A stretch of 64,000 bases of DNA from positions 1 to 64,000 of the forward strand of contig NZ_LZJZ01000104.1 of assembly GCF_001667585.1 (NCBI RefSeq), in the 5' to 3' direction. The notes under the pieces were generated by a model. The model saw only the letters and a list, made by a program, of their open reading frames with translations, did not search any database and had not been told where the DNA came from. The stretch is from Mycobacterium sp. E2733 (lineage in GTDB: Bacteria > Actinomycetota > Actinomycetes > Mycobacteriales > Mycobacteriaceae). A program made the position numbers and the translations under genes. Positions 36,467 to 44,356 of this stretch are shown here, one piece after another. Each line of letters opens with the position of its first letter. The stretch's first letter is position 1.

Positions 36467-37930
36467 CTACGCGCTCAGTGGCCCGCAACGGATTTCGAAT
36501 CGCTCCCGCACCGTGTCGAGAACATGTCGCTCGTGCTCGCGTTCGCGGCGGTGCCCGAGCATGAACCGTGCCAGGCCCGGCAAGCGGCGCGGTAGCGGGT
36601 ACCACTTGTCGAAATCGAGGCCGTTGTCGGCGAACACGCGACTCGGGACGTTGTCGTAGATCAGGCTGATGTTGTGCTGGACGAGCGCGAAGAGCACGTA
36701 CGGGAATGCCAACGGCGCCTTGCGCCGCAGTTCTTGCCAGTCGACTTCGTAGAGCGGGATCTCCCCGAGTCTGCCCAGGAACATCAAGTGGCCCAGGAAG
36801 TACCCCATGAAGGCGGGTAGGTGCAGAATGGCCGACCGCACGTTGATGGAAACGACTGCGCCACTGGGCGAAACGTACGGCTCGTACGGGTACTCGTCGG
36901 GGAACTTGACGTATCCGGTGCAGTTGACGACCCAGCTGCCCGGTTCGATCGTCTTCGTCGATCCGCTCCGGAACACCAACTCGGTCGTGCCATTGCGGTC
37001 AACCGCATCCTCGAAGTAGTCCATCACCAGATCGTTCAGCCCGGCGGAGATCGTCCGGTTCTCGGCTTCGGACAACACCCCCAACACGTAGTTGTCCGCC
37101 TGCGGGGTCAACAATGTGCCATAGGTGGCTCGAAACCAATCTTGCACTTCCGACTCGTTGGTGCCGTCGTACCGGTGACTCATCTGTGCGGCGACGGTGC
37201 TCAGCGGTGTGCCCTTCCACCACCGCTTGACGCCGCTCGGTAACAGACTGTCGCGGCAGGAGAAGAACGTTCCTCGGCCGGCGACGAGGTTTACCTGGCG
37301 GCCGGGGTATGCCGTGATCAGTGCGTGCGCGGTGTCCATCGCGGTCTTTCCGCCGCCGATGATCCACACCGGCGCATCGCTTTCCCTGATGTCGCCGGCC
37401 CGCACGTCGCAGTAGTCGGGCGACACCGAATGGACGCGCTTGCTGGAGATGTCCAGCGCTTCGTTCGGCCTGACTCCCAAGCCATAGGCTTTGATCAAGC
37501 GTTTCGCCTCGACGACGAGCGCACGGCCGTCGGCGGCCCTACAGGTGACCCGCACGATTCCGTTCGCTTCTTCTTCCGACTCGAAGTCCCAGCCGAGATA
37601 CTCGTCCACCTGCACGCGCTCGCGTATCACGTCGACGCAGTGCTGAAAATGGTCGAGCACCTCACCCTTGGTCGCCAAGTAACTGCGGTCCTTGCCGAGG
37701 GTCCACTCGATGTTGCCCGCCGTGAACATGGGGTGCGGCTGGTGCAGGCGGACATAGGGGTAGACGTCGACCCACATGCCGCCGACGCGTGCCCGGCGGT
37801 CGATCAGGATCACCTTCTGATCGCGGGATAGGTATCGGCTGGCGGCGAACAGGGCGTTCAACCCGGCGATGCCGGCGCCGACGATGCACACGTCGCAGGT
37901 TTCCACGGGACCGGACTCGAGTGCGGACAT
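36467..37930 (-). CDS. Flavin-dependent monooxygenase (FMO-like)
   Basis: A 487-residue class B flavoprotein. FAD site GAGIAG near residues 19-24, an MWVDVYPYVRLHQP segment after the first fold, and an NADPH site IIGGGKTAMDTA near residue 195. No Baeyer-Villiger fingerprint (FxGxxxHxxxW) is found, so it is more likely an N-hydroxylating, FMO-type or divergent oxygenase. ATG 37930 has AGGAAAGG upstream. The region before it carries GTAATCGACTAC, nearly identical to the palindrome before the P450. It is divergent from the LuxR-type regulator gene. Confidence 0.88.
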   Translation of the reverse strand: MSALESGPVETCDVCIVGAGIAGLNALFAASRYLSRDQKVILIDRRARVGGMWVDVYPYVRLHQPHPMFTAGNIEWTLGKDRSYLATKGEVLDHFQHCVDVIRERVQVDEYLGWDFESEEEANGIVRVTCRAADGRALVVEAKRLIKAYGLGVRPNEALDISSKRVHSVSPDYCDVRAGDIRESDAPVWIIGGGKTAMDTAHALITAYPGRQVNLVAGRGTFFSCRDSLLPSGVKRWWKGTPLSTVAAQMSHRYDGTNESEVQDWFRATYGTLLTPQADNYVLGVLSEAENRTISAGLNDLVMDYFEDAVDRNGTTELVFRSGSTKTIEPGSWVVNCTGYVKFPDEYPYEPYVSPSGAVVSINVRSAILHLPAFMGYFLGHLMFLGRLGEIPLYEVDWQELRRKAPLAFPYVLFALVQHNISLIYDNVPSRVFADNGLDFDKWYPLPRRLPGLARFMLGHRREREHERHVLDTVRERFEIRCGPLSA

Positions 37931-37990
37931 CGGACCGCCTTTCCTCGCAGATGCCCACAATTATGTGTCCGCACCGTGCCACCGGAATGA

Positions 37991-38002
37991 GTAATCGACT
38001 AC
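37991..38002. promoter_or_regulatory. Near-palindrome GTAATCGACTAC upstream of the flavin monooxygenase
   Basis: It differs at one position from the perfect palindrome at 28801-28812. It lies in the 234-bp divergent region between the monooxygenase and the LuxR-type regulator, 61 bp from the monooxygenase start. The adjacent regulator is a plausible binder. Confidence 0.45.
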
Positions 38003-38164
38003 TTCATCCGGTGACTACTGACGTCCGCGGCGGCCTGTCGGGTGTTATGGCGTTCGAGCTTGTTCTGCGCCCAGTGACGCGGCATGCGGCGATGTTTGCA
38101 GATTATTCGAAACGGGAATTTTCGCAAACTGTAGTGCGGCTCGCTCAGCAGGGGTTTTGGTGAG

Positions 38165-38839
38165 GTGTCTGGGGCAGGTGGGGTTCGGCCGGAGGTTTCG
38201 CTAGCCATTATCGACGGCCAGCATGTCGTTCATATCGGTATCGAGGCATGGGTACGCGGGGCCGAGCCGCCCATCAAGATCGTCGGGAATTACTCGAATC
38301 CGTCGGAGTTCCTATCCCTTGACTCGGCGGCAAACAGCGATGTGGACGTCGTCCTGTTTGCACTGCAATACGACGACGGTCCTGAGTTCGGCGCCCTTCG
38401 GCAGCTCTGCCAGGCCGGCAATCGAGTCGTCGTCTACTCGTACCTCGCCAGCGACGAAATCATTCTGACGAGTCTCGACGCCGGAGCCGTGAGCTACGTG
38501 GCAAAGTCGGAGAGCGGCGTTCATTTGTGCGAGGCGATCTGGGCGGCGTGCACAGATACGCCCTACGTTGCACCGAGGATGGCCAGAGCGCTGCTGAGCG
38601 ACCGGACCGCGGGTCGGCCCCGTCTGAGCGAGCGGGAACGTGAAGTTCTCGTCGCGTGGTTTCAGACCGAGAACAAAGAGCAGGTGGCCAAGAGGCTCTT
38701 TATCGAGCCATCAACGGTCCGTACGCATTTGCAGCGAGCCCGGGCGAAATACGCGGCGGTCGGTAGGCCGGCGCCGACCAAGTCGGCACTGATTGCCCGA
38801 GCGATCCAGGACGGCATCCTCAGCGTCAACGATCTGTGA
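38165..38839 (+). CDS. LuxR-family regulator with degenerate receiver domain
   Basis: A 224-residue protein shaped like a NarL-type response regulator. The receiver-like domain spans about residues 10-125, but only one of the paired N-terminal acidic residues remains (Asp17 followed by Gly) and the phosphoacceptor position reads LFA instead of LLD, so phosphorylation is unlikely. The Lys in YVAKSES is kept. The C-terminal GerE helix-turn-helix is complete (LSEREREVLVAWF, VAKRLFIEPSTVRTHLQRARAK). No histidine kinase gene is near. Start GTG 38165 is weakly supported. Confidence 0.85.
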   Translation: MSGAGGVRPEVSLAIIDGQHVVHIGIEAWVRGAEPPIKIVGNYSNPSEFLSLDSAANSDVDVVLFALQYDDGPEFGALRQLCQAGNRVVVYSYLASDEIILTSLDAGAVSYVAKSESGVHLCEAIWAACTDTPYVAPRMARALLSDRTAGRPRLSEREREVLVAWFQTENKEQVAKRLFIEPSTVRTHLQRARAKYAAVGRPAPTKSALIARAIQDGILSVNDL

Positions 38840-38912
38840 TCTAGGGCGTGATCAGCTGCAGGCTGGTCTGCCGAGCCAAGCATTCGGATCGGGCTACAGG
38901 TTGTCGCTCCGG

Positions 38913-39737
38913 TTAGCCCTGAGCCAGCTCAGCGACGGGCTGCCATTCCGCCCAGGTGCGCAGCCGGCTCTCGTAGTCGGCCTTGGCCGTTTCCAGCGGC
39001 GATGCGCCGAAAAAGACTCGCAGCGGCGGGTTTTCGGCGTCGACCACCTTCAGCAAGGCGGCGGCCGAAGCCTCCGGATTGCCCGGGCTGGCCCAGCGCT
39101 TGCTGCGCTCGGCCTGGACGGCGGCGCGGACGTCGTCGTACGCCGGCAGCGGCTCGGCATGCTTGGCCGAGTCGCCGGCCCAGTCGGTGTCGAAGCCGCC
39201 AGGCTCGATCAACGTGACGTGCACGCCGAACGGGGCGACCTCTTGGGCCAGCGCCTGCGAGAAGCCTTCCAGCGCCCACTTCGACGCGTGGTACATGGCT
39301 ACCAACGGGAACGCGGTGATGCCCCCGATCGAGGAAACCTGGACGATGTGGCCGCTGCGCTGGTCGCGCAGGTACGGCAACGCGGCCTGGGTGATCCACA
39401 GCGCCCCAAAGACGTTCGTCTCGATCTGATCGCGCGCCTCTTGCTCGGAAAGCTCCTCGACGAACCCGAACTGCCCGTAGCCGGCGTTGTTGACGACGAT
39501 GTCCAGGCGCCCGAAATGGTCGTGTGCCTGCTTGACCGCGGCGAAGTCCGCGTCCCGGTCGGTGACGTCGAGGCGAATCGGCAACAGCGCGTCGCCGTAC
39601 TTCTCGACCAGGTCGTCCAGCGACGCCGTGTCGCGTGCCGTGGCGGCGACCTTGTCGCCCCGCTCCAGCGCCGCTATCGCCCACGCCCGTCCGAAACCCC
39701 GCGATGTACCGGTGATAAACCAAACTTTTTCAGCCAC
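38913..39737 (-). CDS. Short-chain dehydrogenase/reductase
   Basis: A 274-residue classical SDR with TGTSRGFGRAWA at the cofactor site, DVTDRDADF, NNAGYGQFG near residue 83 and the catalytic YHASKWAL near residue 150. The start GTG 39737 places the first strand (VWFITG) right at the N-terminus as in other SDRs; GTG 39764 would add nine residues. Substrate unknown. It is the last gene of the accessory block and is divergent from ubiE with a gap of only 55 bp. Confidence 0.9.
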   Translation of the reverse strand: MAEKVWFITGTSRGFGRAWAIAALERGDKVAATARDTASLDDLVEKYGDALLPIRLDVTDRDADFAAVKQAHDHFGRLDIVVNNAGYGQFGFVEELSEQEARDQIETNVFGALWITQAALPYLRDQRSGHIVQVSSIGGITAFPLVAMYHASKWALEGFSQALAQEVAPFGVHVTLIEPGGFDTDWAGDSAKHAEPLPAYDDVRAAVQAERSKRWASPGNPEASAAALLKVVDAENPPLRVFFGASPLETAKADYESRLRTWAEWQPVAELAQG

Positions 39738-39792
39738 GCAGCGGTACAACGCCGATGTCGCCACCTAATTCCCGGCGGGTAGCGTCTTCATC

Positions 39793-40485
39793 GTGAATCG
39801 CGCGGCCTTGGACAAGGACCCACGGGCTGTCGCGTCGATGTTCGACGGCGTCGCGCGCCGCTACGACCTGACCAACACCGTGCTATCGCTGGGGCAGGAC
39901 CGCTACTGGCGGAAAGCCACCCGGTCGGCGTTGGCGATCGGTCTCGGCCAGAAGGTGCTCGATTTGGCCGCGGGCACCGCGGTGTCAACGGTCGAGCTGA
40001 GGAAGTCGGGGGCGTGGTGTGTGGCTGCCGATTTCTCGGTCGGGATGCTGGCGGCGGGTGCCGTGCGCAACGTGCCCAAGGTCGCCGCCGACGCCACGAG
40101 GCTGCCGTTCGGCAACGCCGTATTCGACGCTGTGACAATCAGTTTCGGGTTACGTAACGTCGTAGACCCCCAGGCGGCGCTGCGCGAGATGGCGCGCGTC
40201 ACCCGGCCCGGTGGGCGATTGGTGGTGTGCGAATTCTCCACCCCGACCAACGGGCTGTTCGCCACCGCCTACAAGGAGTATCTGATGCGGGCGCTGCCGC
40301 GGGTGGCGCGCGCGGTGTCCAGCAACCCCGACGCCTACGTCTACCTCGCGGAGTCGATCAGGGCGTGGCCCGACCAGGCGAGCCTGGCGCGCGACATTTC
40401 CCGGGCGGGATGGGCGGGGGTGCGGTGGCGCAACCTCACCGGCGGCATCGTGGCCTTACACGCGGGCTACAAGCCGCTGCGGTGA
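39793..40485 (+). CDS. ubiE: Demethylmenaquinone methyltransferase (UbiE/MenG)
   Basis: A 230-residue class I SAM-dependent methyltransferase that methylates the naphthoquinone ring in the last ring step of menaquinone synthesis. The family motif MFDGVARRYDLTN is at residues 16-28, the SAM-binding VLDLAAGTAVST near 56-67, and the UbiE signatures ISFGLRNV and RVTRPGGRL near 117 and 136. Start GTG 39793. Its length and order match Rv0558, which is adjacent to mgtA in M. tuberculosis; here the accessory block separates them. Confidence 0.95.
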   Translation: MNRAALDKDPRAVASMFDGVARRYDLTNTVLSLGQDRYWRKATRSALAIGLGQKVLDLAAGTAVSTVELRKSGAWCVAADFSVGMLAAGAVRNVPKVAADATRLPFGNAVFDAVTISFGLRNVVDPQAALREMARVTRPGGRLVVCEFSTPTNGLFATAYKEYLMRALPRVARAVSSNPDAYVYLAESIRAWPDQASLARDISRAGWAGVRWRNLTGGIVALHAGYKPLR

Positions 40486-40493
40486 CTTACTGA

Positions 40494-40847
40494 TCAGTGA
40501 GCGCCGGCGCGCTGCACGAAGGGGATCTGGTCGGGGCAGTAGTGGTCGACCGCGGCGCCCAGAAACTGGAACGCCTGACCCTGGGTGGTGCCCCGGGGCA
40601 AATTGTGCTGAATGAAATTGGCCGACTTGTAGGGGTCGCCGTCCACGCCCCGGCCGATCCGGTCGCAGGTGATCTTGCCCAGCCACGCGAGCTGGTCCTG
40701 CGGCTGGTAGATGCCGAAGCCGTTGACGGTGTTCTTGAACGGGGCGTCGTAGTCATTCGACGGCGGCGGCGAGGCCAGCGCCGGCGCGGCCAGCGCGATG
40801 GCGGCGGCGGCCAGGCCGCCGATAGTAGCCAGCTTCGTTCCCTTCAT
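40494..40847 (-). CDS. DUF732 secreted protein (Rv0559c-like)
   Basis: A 117-residue exported protein with signal peptide MKGTKLATIGGLAAAAIALA and cleavage after APALA. The mature part has the DUF732 pattern (FKNTVNGFGIY, then ITCDRIGRG, then VDHYCPDQ with two Cys). ATG 40847 has no ribosome binding site, but a TATAGT box ends 7 bases before it, so the mRNA may be leaderless. M. tuberculosis Rv0559c sits beside the methyltransferase gene Rv0560c, which is absent here. Confidence 0.9.
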   Translation of the reverse strand: MKGTKLATIGGLAAAAIALAAPALASPPPSNDYDAPFKNTVNGFGIYQPQDQLAWLGKITCDRIGRGVDGDPYKSANFIQHNLPRGTTQGQAFQFLGAAVDHYCPDQIPFVQRAGAH

Positions 40848-40854
40848 TAGCCGG

Positions 40855-40860
40855 ACTATA
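40855..40860 (-). promoter_or_regulatory. TATAGT -10 box of the DUF732 gene
   Basis: On the minus strand TATAGT is followed by seven bases and then ATG 40847. A start of transcription 6-7 bases after the -10 box would fall at or next to the A of the ATG, giving a leaderless or near-leaderless mRNA, a common arrangement in mycobacteria. Confidence 0.5.
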
Positions 40861-40937
40861 CACCGCTCGCCTGAAGCGCGCGGAAAATTGTCAACTGCCC
40901 CAACCAGGCGCAAAGGCTCTTCCCGCACGTCAACGGC

Positions 40938-42185
40938 TCAGCTGAACGGCACTCGGCGATCAATGAACCGGGACAGCCGTCCGCCGGCCCGCCAGGCCCG
41001 CGCCACCCAGTCGGCGTCGTCGTCGGTGACCAGGTTGGCCATCACCCGCACGGCGATCGTCATCAGCTTCGGGGAGCGCATCGCGATCGGTCCCGTCGCG
41101 GGCAGGAACCGCTGAAAGGTCAACAGCAACGCCAGCCGGCGCGCGACCGAGAACCCCCGGCCGTAGTGCTGCTGCAGCAGCGACGGCCACACCTGGGACA
41201 GGTCTTGAGACAGGCCACAGCAGTCCAGCAGTTCGGCGGCCAGCCGCCCCGTTTCCAGCCCGTAGTCGATGCCCTCGCCGTTCAGGGGGTTGACGCAGGC
41301 GGCCGCGTCGCCGATCAGCATCCAGTTCGGTCCGGCCACCCCGGACACCGCGCCGCCCATCGGCAGCAGTGCCGACACCACGGCCCGCGGCGGCCCGGTG
41401 AAGCCCCACTCGTCGCGGCGCAGGTCGGTGTAGTAGTTGATCAGCGGTCGCAGCGCCAGGTCGGCCGGCCGTTTCACCGTCGACAACGCGCCGACGCCGA
41501 TGTTCACCTCGCCGTTGCCCAGCGGGAAGATCCAGCCGTAGCCGGGCAGCACTTTGTCCTTGGAGCCGTCGGGTCCGCGCAGCTCCAGATGCGACGTCAG
41601 CCAGGGGTCGTCGGCGCGCGGAGTGGCCAGATACCCGCGGGCCGCGACGCCATACACCGTCTCCTGATGCCAACGCCGGCCCAGCTTGCGGCCCAGCGAA
41701 GACCGGGCCCCGTCGGCCACGATCAACTGCCGGCAACCCACCTCCGTGCCGTCGGCCAACGTCAGCGACACCACTCGCCTGGACGAGTCATGATGCACCG
41801 CAACGGCTTTCGTCCCCAACATCATCCGCGCGCCGGAGTCCTCGGCGACCTTGCGGATCCGGTCGTCCAACTCGAGTCGGGCCACCGCGCTGCCGGTCGA
41901 GGGAAACGACGGGCCCGGCCAGTCGACTTCCACCTCGCCGCCGAACCCGCTCATCCGCAACCCGCGATGCCGGATGCGGGTGTCCAGCCAGTCGCCCAGC
42001 CCGAGGCGCTCGCACTCGGCGACCGCGCGCGGGGTCAGCCCGTCACCGCACGCCTTGTCGCGGGGGAAGCTTGCGGAGTCGATGACCAGCACGTCGTTGC
42101 CCGCCCGCGCCGCCCACGCGGCCGCCGCCGAACCGGCGGGTCCGGCGCCCACGACCACCACGTCGGCTTTGGTCTCCACGCTCAC
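40938..42185 (-). CDS. menJ: Menaquinone beta-isoprene reductase MenJ
   Basis: A 415-residue geranylgeranyl-reductase-type flavoprotein. FAD-binding VVVGAGPAGSAAA near residue 10, DKACGDGLTPRA near residue 45 (the DG motif), and the second FAD motif GDAAACVNPLNGEGI near residue 290. In M. tuberculosis MenJ (Rv0561c) saturates one isoprene unit of menaquinone-9. Start GTG 42185 is followed by a second in-frame GTG two codons later. It is divergent from grcC1 with only 15 bp between start codons. Confidence 0.94.
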   Translation of the reverse strand: MSVETKADVVVVGAGPAGSAAAAWAARAGNDVLVIDSASFPRDKACGDGLTPRAVAECERLGLGDWLDTRIRHRGLRMSGFGGEVEVDWPGPSFPSTGSAVARLELDDRIRKVAEDSGARMMLGTKAVAVHHDSSRRVVSLTLADGTEVGCRQLIVADGARSSLGRKLGRRWHQETVYGVAARGYLATPRADDPWLTSHLELRGPDGSKDKVLPGYGWIFPLGNGEVNIGVGALSTVKRPADLALRPLINYYTDLRRDEWGFTGPPRAVVSALLPMGGAVSGVAGPNWMLIGDAAACVNPLNGEGIDYGLETGRLAAELLDCCGLSQDLSQVWPSLLQQHYGRGFSVARRLALLLTFQRFLPATGPIAMRSPKLMTIAVRVMANLVTDDDADWVARAWRAGGRLSRFIDRRVPFS

Positions 42186-42188
42186 CAG

Positions 42189-42194
42189 TATGTT
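42189..42194 (+). promoter_or_regulatory. TATGTT -10-like box of grcC1
   Basis: TATGTT fits the mycobacterial TANNNT -10 pattern and ends six bases before GTG 42201. With no Shine-Dalgarno sequence in the 15-bp gap to menJ, a leaderless grcC1 mRNA is likely. Inference from spacing only. Confidence 0.4.
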
Positions 42195-42200
42195 GGTCGG

Positions 42201-43217
42201 GTGAGTACTCCGGCGACGGTGGTGGCGGGCGTTGACTTCGGTGACCCCGCGTTCGCCGCGACGGTGCGCGACGGCGTCGGGCGTATCGAGCAGCTCATGG
42301 ACACCGAGCTGCGCGGCGCCGACGAGGTGATGACCGACTCGCTGACGCACCTATTCAAGGCCGGCGGCAAGCGATTCCGGCCGCTGTTCACGGTGCTGTC
42401 CGCCCAGATCGGGCCGGACCCCGACGCACACGAGGTGACCATCGCCGGCGCGGTCATCGAACTGGTGCACCTCGCCACGCTTTACCACGACGACGTGATG
42501 GACGAGGCGGAGGTGCGCCGCGGCGCGCCCACCGCGAACGTCCGCTGGGGGAACAACGTCGCGATCCTGGCCGGCGATTACCTGTTTGCCACGGCGTCGC
42601 GGCTGGTCTCGCGGCTGGGGCCCGAGGCGGTGCGACTGATCGCCGAGACGTTCGCCCAGCTGGTGACGGGGCAGATGCGCGAGACGCGCGGCCTGACGGG
42701 ACCGGCCGAAGGGGCCGACCCGATCGAGCACTACCTGAAGGTGGTCTACGAGAAGACCGCCTGCCTGATCGCCGCGGCGGGCCGTTTCGGCGCCATGTTC
42801 TCGGGCGCCGAGGCCGAGCAGGTCGAGCGGCTCAGCCGGCTCGGCGGCATCGTGGGCACCGCATTCCAGATCTCCGACGACATCATCGACATCGACAGCG
42901 ACTCGCGCGAGTCCGGCAAGCAACCCGGAACCGACGTCCGCGAGGGTGTGCACACCCTGCCGATGGTCTACGCGCTGCGCGAACCCGGGCCCGACGCGGC
43001 GCGGCTGGGCGAACTGCTGGCCGGGCCCATCGACGACGACGACGCGCTGGTTGAGGCGCTCGCGCTGTTGCGGGCGTCGCCGGGCATGGCGAAGGCCAAG
43101 CGCACGTTGGCGGAATACGCGGCCCAGGCGCGCGACGAGCTGGCCCTTTTGCCCGACGTTCCCGGCCGTCGCGCGCTGCAGACGCTGATCGACTACACGA
43201 TCAGCCGGCACGGATAG
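42201..43217 (+). CDS. grcC1: Polyprenyl diphosphate synthase GrcC1
   Basis: A 338-residue trans-isoprenyl diphosphate synthase. GGKRFRPLF near residue 54, the first Asp-rich motif LYHDDVMDEA near 94-103, GDYLFATA near 127, and the second Asp-rich motif ISDDIIDID near 229. It would elongate an allylic diphosphate with IPP in the cytoplasm. Its place opposite menJ suggests it makes the side chain of menaquinone or a related quinone. Product length cannot be read. Confidence 0.93.
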   Translation: MSTPATVVAGVDFGDPAFAATVRDGVGRIEQLMDTELRGADEVMTDSLTHLFKAGGKRFRPLFTVLSAQIGPDPDAHEVTIAGAVIELVHLATLYHDDVMDEAEVRRGAPTANVRWGNNVAILAGDYLFATASRLVSRLGPEAVRLIAETFAQLVTGQMRETRGLTGPAEGADPIEHYLKVVYEKTACLIAAAGRFGAMFSGAEAEQVERLSRLGGIVGTAFQISDDIIDIDSDSRESGKQPGTDVREGVHTLPMVYALREPGPDAARLGELLAGPIDDDDALVEALALLRASPGMAKAKRTLAEYAAQARDELALLPDVPGRRALQTLIDYTISRHG

Positions 43218-43301
43218 CGCGTCGGCGGAACCCGGAAGGTCCTCTCGGGCGTTCAATTGACAGCGGTCAAGCAATGAACGGGCTCTCGTAGGAGGACACC
43301 G

Positions 43302-44162
43302 ATGACCTGGCATCCCCATGCCAACAGGGCCAAGACCTTCGTCCTGCTGGTCGGTATGTCCGCGTTGATCGTGTTTGTCGGATCGCTGTTCGGCAGGACG
43401 GCCATGTTCTTCGCGGTGCTGTTCGCAGTCGGGATGAACATCTACACGTACTACAACAGCGACAAGCTCGCGCTGCGGGCGATGCATGCGCAACCGGTGT
43501 CCGAACTGCAGGCGCCGGTGATGTACCGAATCGTGCGCGAGCTCGCCACCGCCGCGCACCAGCCGATGCCCCGGCTGTACATCAGCGACACCAACGCGCC
43601 CAACGCGTTCGCGACCGGCCGCAACCCGCGCAACGCCGCCGTATGCTGCACCACCGGCATTTTGGACATTCTCAACGAGCGCGAGCTGCGCGCAGTGCTG
43701 GGCCATGAGCTGTCCCACGTCTACAACCGCGACATCCTCATCTCCTGCGTCGCCGGCGCGATGGCGTCGGTTATCACCGCCCTGGCCAACATGGCCATGT
43801 GGGCCGGCATGTTCGGCGGCAACCGGGACGGCGAGAATCCCTTTGCGCTGCTGCTGGTTTCGTTACTGGGTCCGATCGCCGCCACCGTGGTGCGGCTGGC
43901 GGTGTCCCGGTCGCGCGAGTACGAGGCGGACGAATCGGGGGCGGTGTTGACGGGCGACCCGCTGGCGTTGGCGTCGGCACTGCGCAAGATCTCGGGCGGT
44001 GTTCAGGCCGCCCCGCTGCCGCCGGAGCCACAACTGGCCAGCCAGGCGCACTTGATGATCGCGAACCCGTTCCGCGCTGGCGAGCGCATCGGGTCGCTGT
44101 TCTCGACGCACCCGCCGATCGAGGACCGCATCCGGCGGCTGGAGGCGATGGCGCGGGGTTAG
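43302..44162 (+). CDS. htpX: Membrane zinc metalloprotease HtpX
   Basis: A 286-residue M48-family protease with HExxH in LGHELSHVYN near residue 139 and the third zinc ligand Glu in SREYEADESGA near residue 208. Two N-terminal hydrophobic helices (about 10-28 and 31-48) and two more around residues 150-200 anchor it in the inner membrane with the active site facing the cytoplasm, where it degrades misfolded membrane proteins. ATG 43302 follows TAGGAGGA. Length equals M. tuberculosis Rv0563. Confidence 0.94.
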   Translation: MTWHPHANRAKTFVLLVGMSALIVFVGSLFGRTAMFFAVLFAVGMNIYTYYNSDKLALRAMHAQPVSELQAPVMYRIVRELATAAHQPMPRLYISDTNAPNAFATGRNPRNAAVCCTTGILDILNERELRAVLGHELSHVYNRDILISCVAGAMASVITALANMAMWAGMFGGNRDGENPFALLLVSLLGPIAATVVRLAVSRSREYEADESGAVLTGDPLALASALRKISGGVQAAPLPPEPQLASQAHLMIANPFRAGERIGSLFSTHPPIEDRIRRLEAMARG

Positions 44163-44351
44163 ATATCGCCCGCGCTATCAAATCCGTGGCGATTCACATG
44201 CTTGGGGAGCCGGGGCTTCCCGGAGGATGTGTGGGTCGCCGTTTTTGATAGCGCCCGCGCTATCAAATCCGTGGAGAGTCACATGCCTGGGGCGCCGCGT
44301 CCCCCTGGGGATGAGTGACTCCCGATTTTGATAGCGCCCGTGCTATCAAAA
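44162..44351. repeat. Three phased GATAGCGCCCGCGCTATC palindromes with intervening hairpins
   Basis: Palindromes lie at 44162-44182 (one arm altered, GATATC), 44244-44267 (11-bp perfect arms TTTGATAGCGC/GCGCTATCAAA, 2-base spacer) and 44326-44351 (10-bp arms TTTTGATAGC/GCTATCAAAA, 6-base spacer). Their spacing is 83-85 bp, about eight helical turns. Each spacer begins with a similar ATCCGTGG-x-GA-x-TCACATGC sequence and can fold into its own hairpin. The last palindrome ends 5 bp before the HicB-type start codon and the first begins at the htpX stop. Reads as an operator array or a dispersed intergenic repeat. Confidence 0.85.
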
Positions 44352-44356
44352 CCCGC

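Noticed and set aside
41166..42200. N-terminal extension of the grcC1 frame
   Set aside because: The extra 345 codons are antisense to menJ. Similarity to polyprenyl synthases begins at GTG 42201.
44162..44351. CRISPR-like array
   Set aside because: There are only three palindromes, the intervening sequences are related to each other rather than unique, and no cas genes are present.
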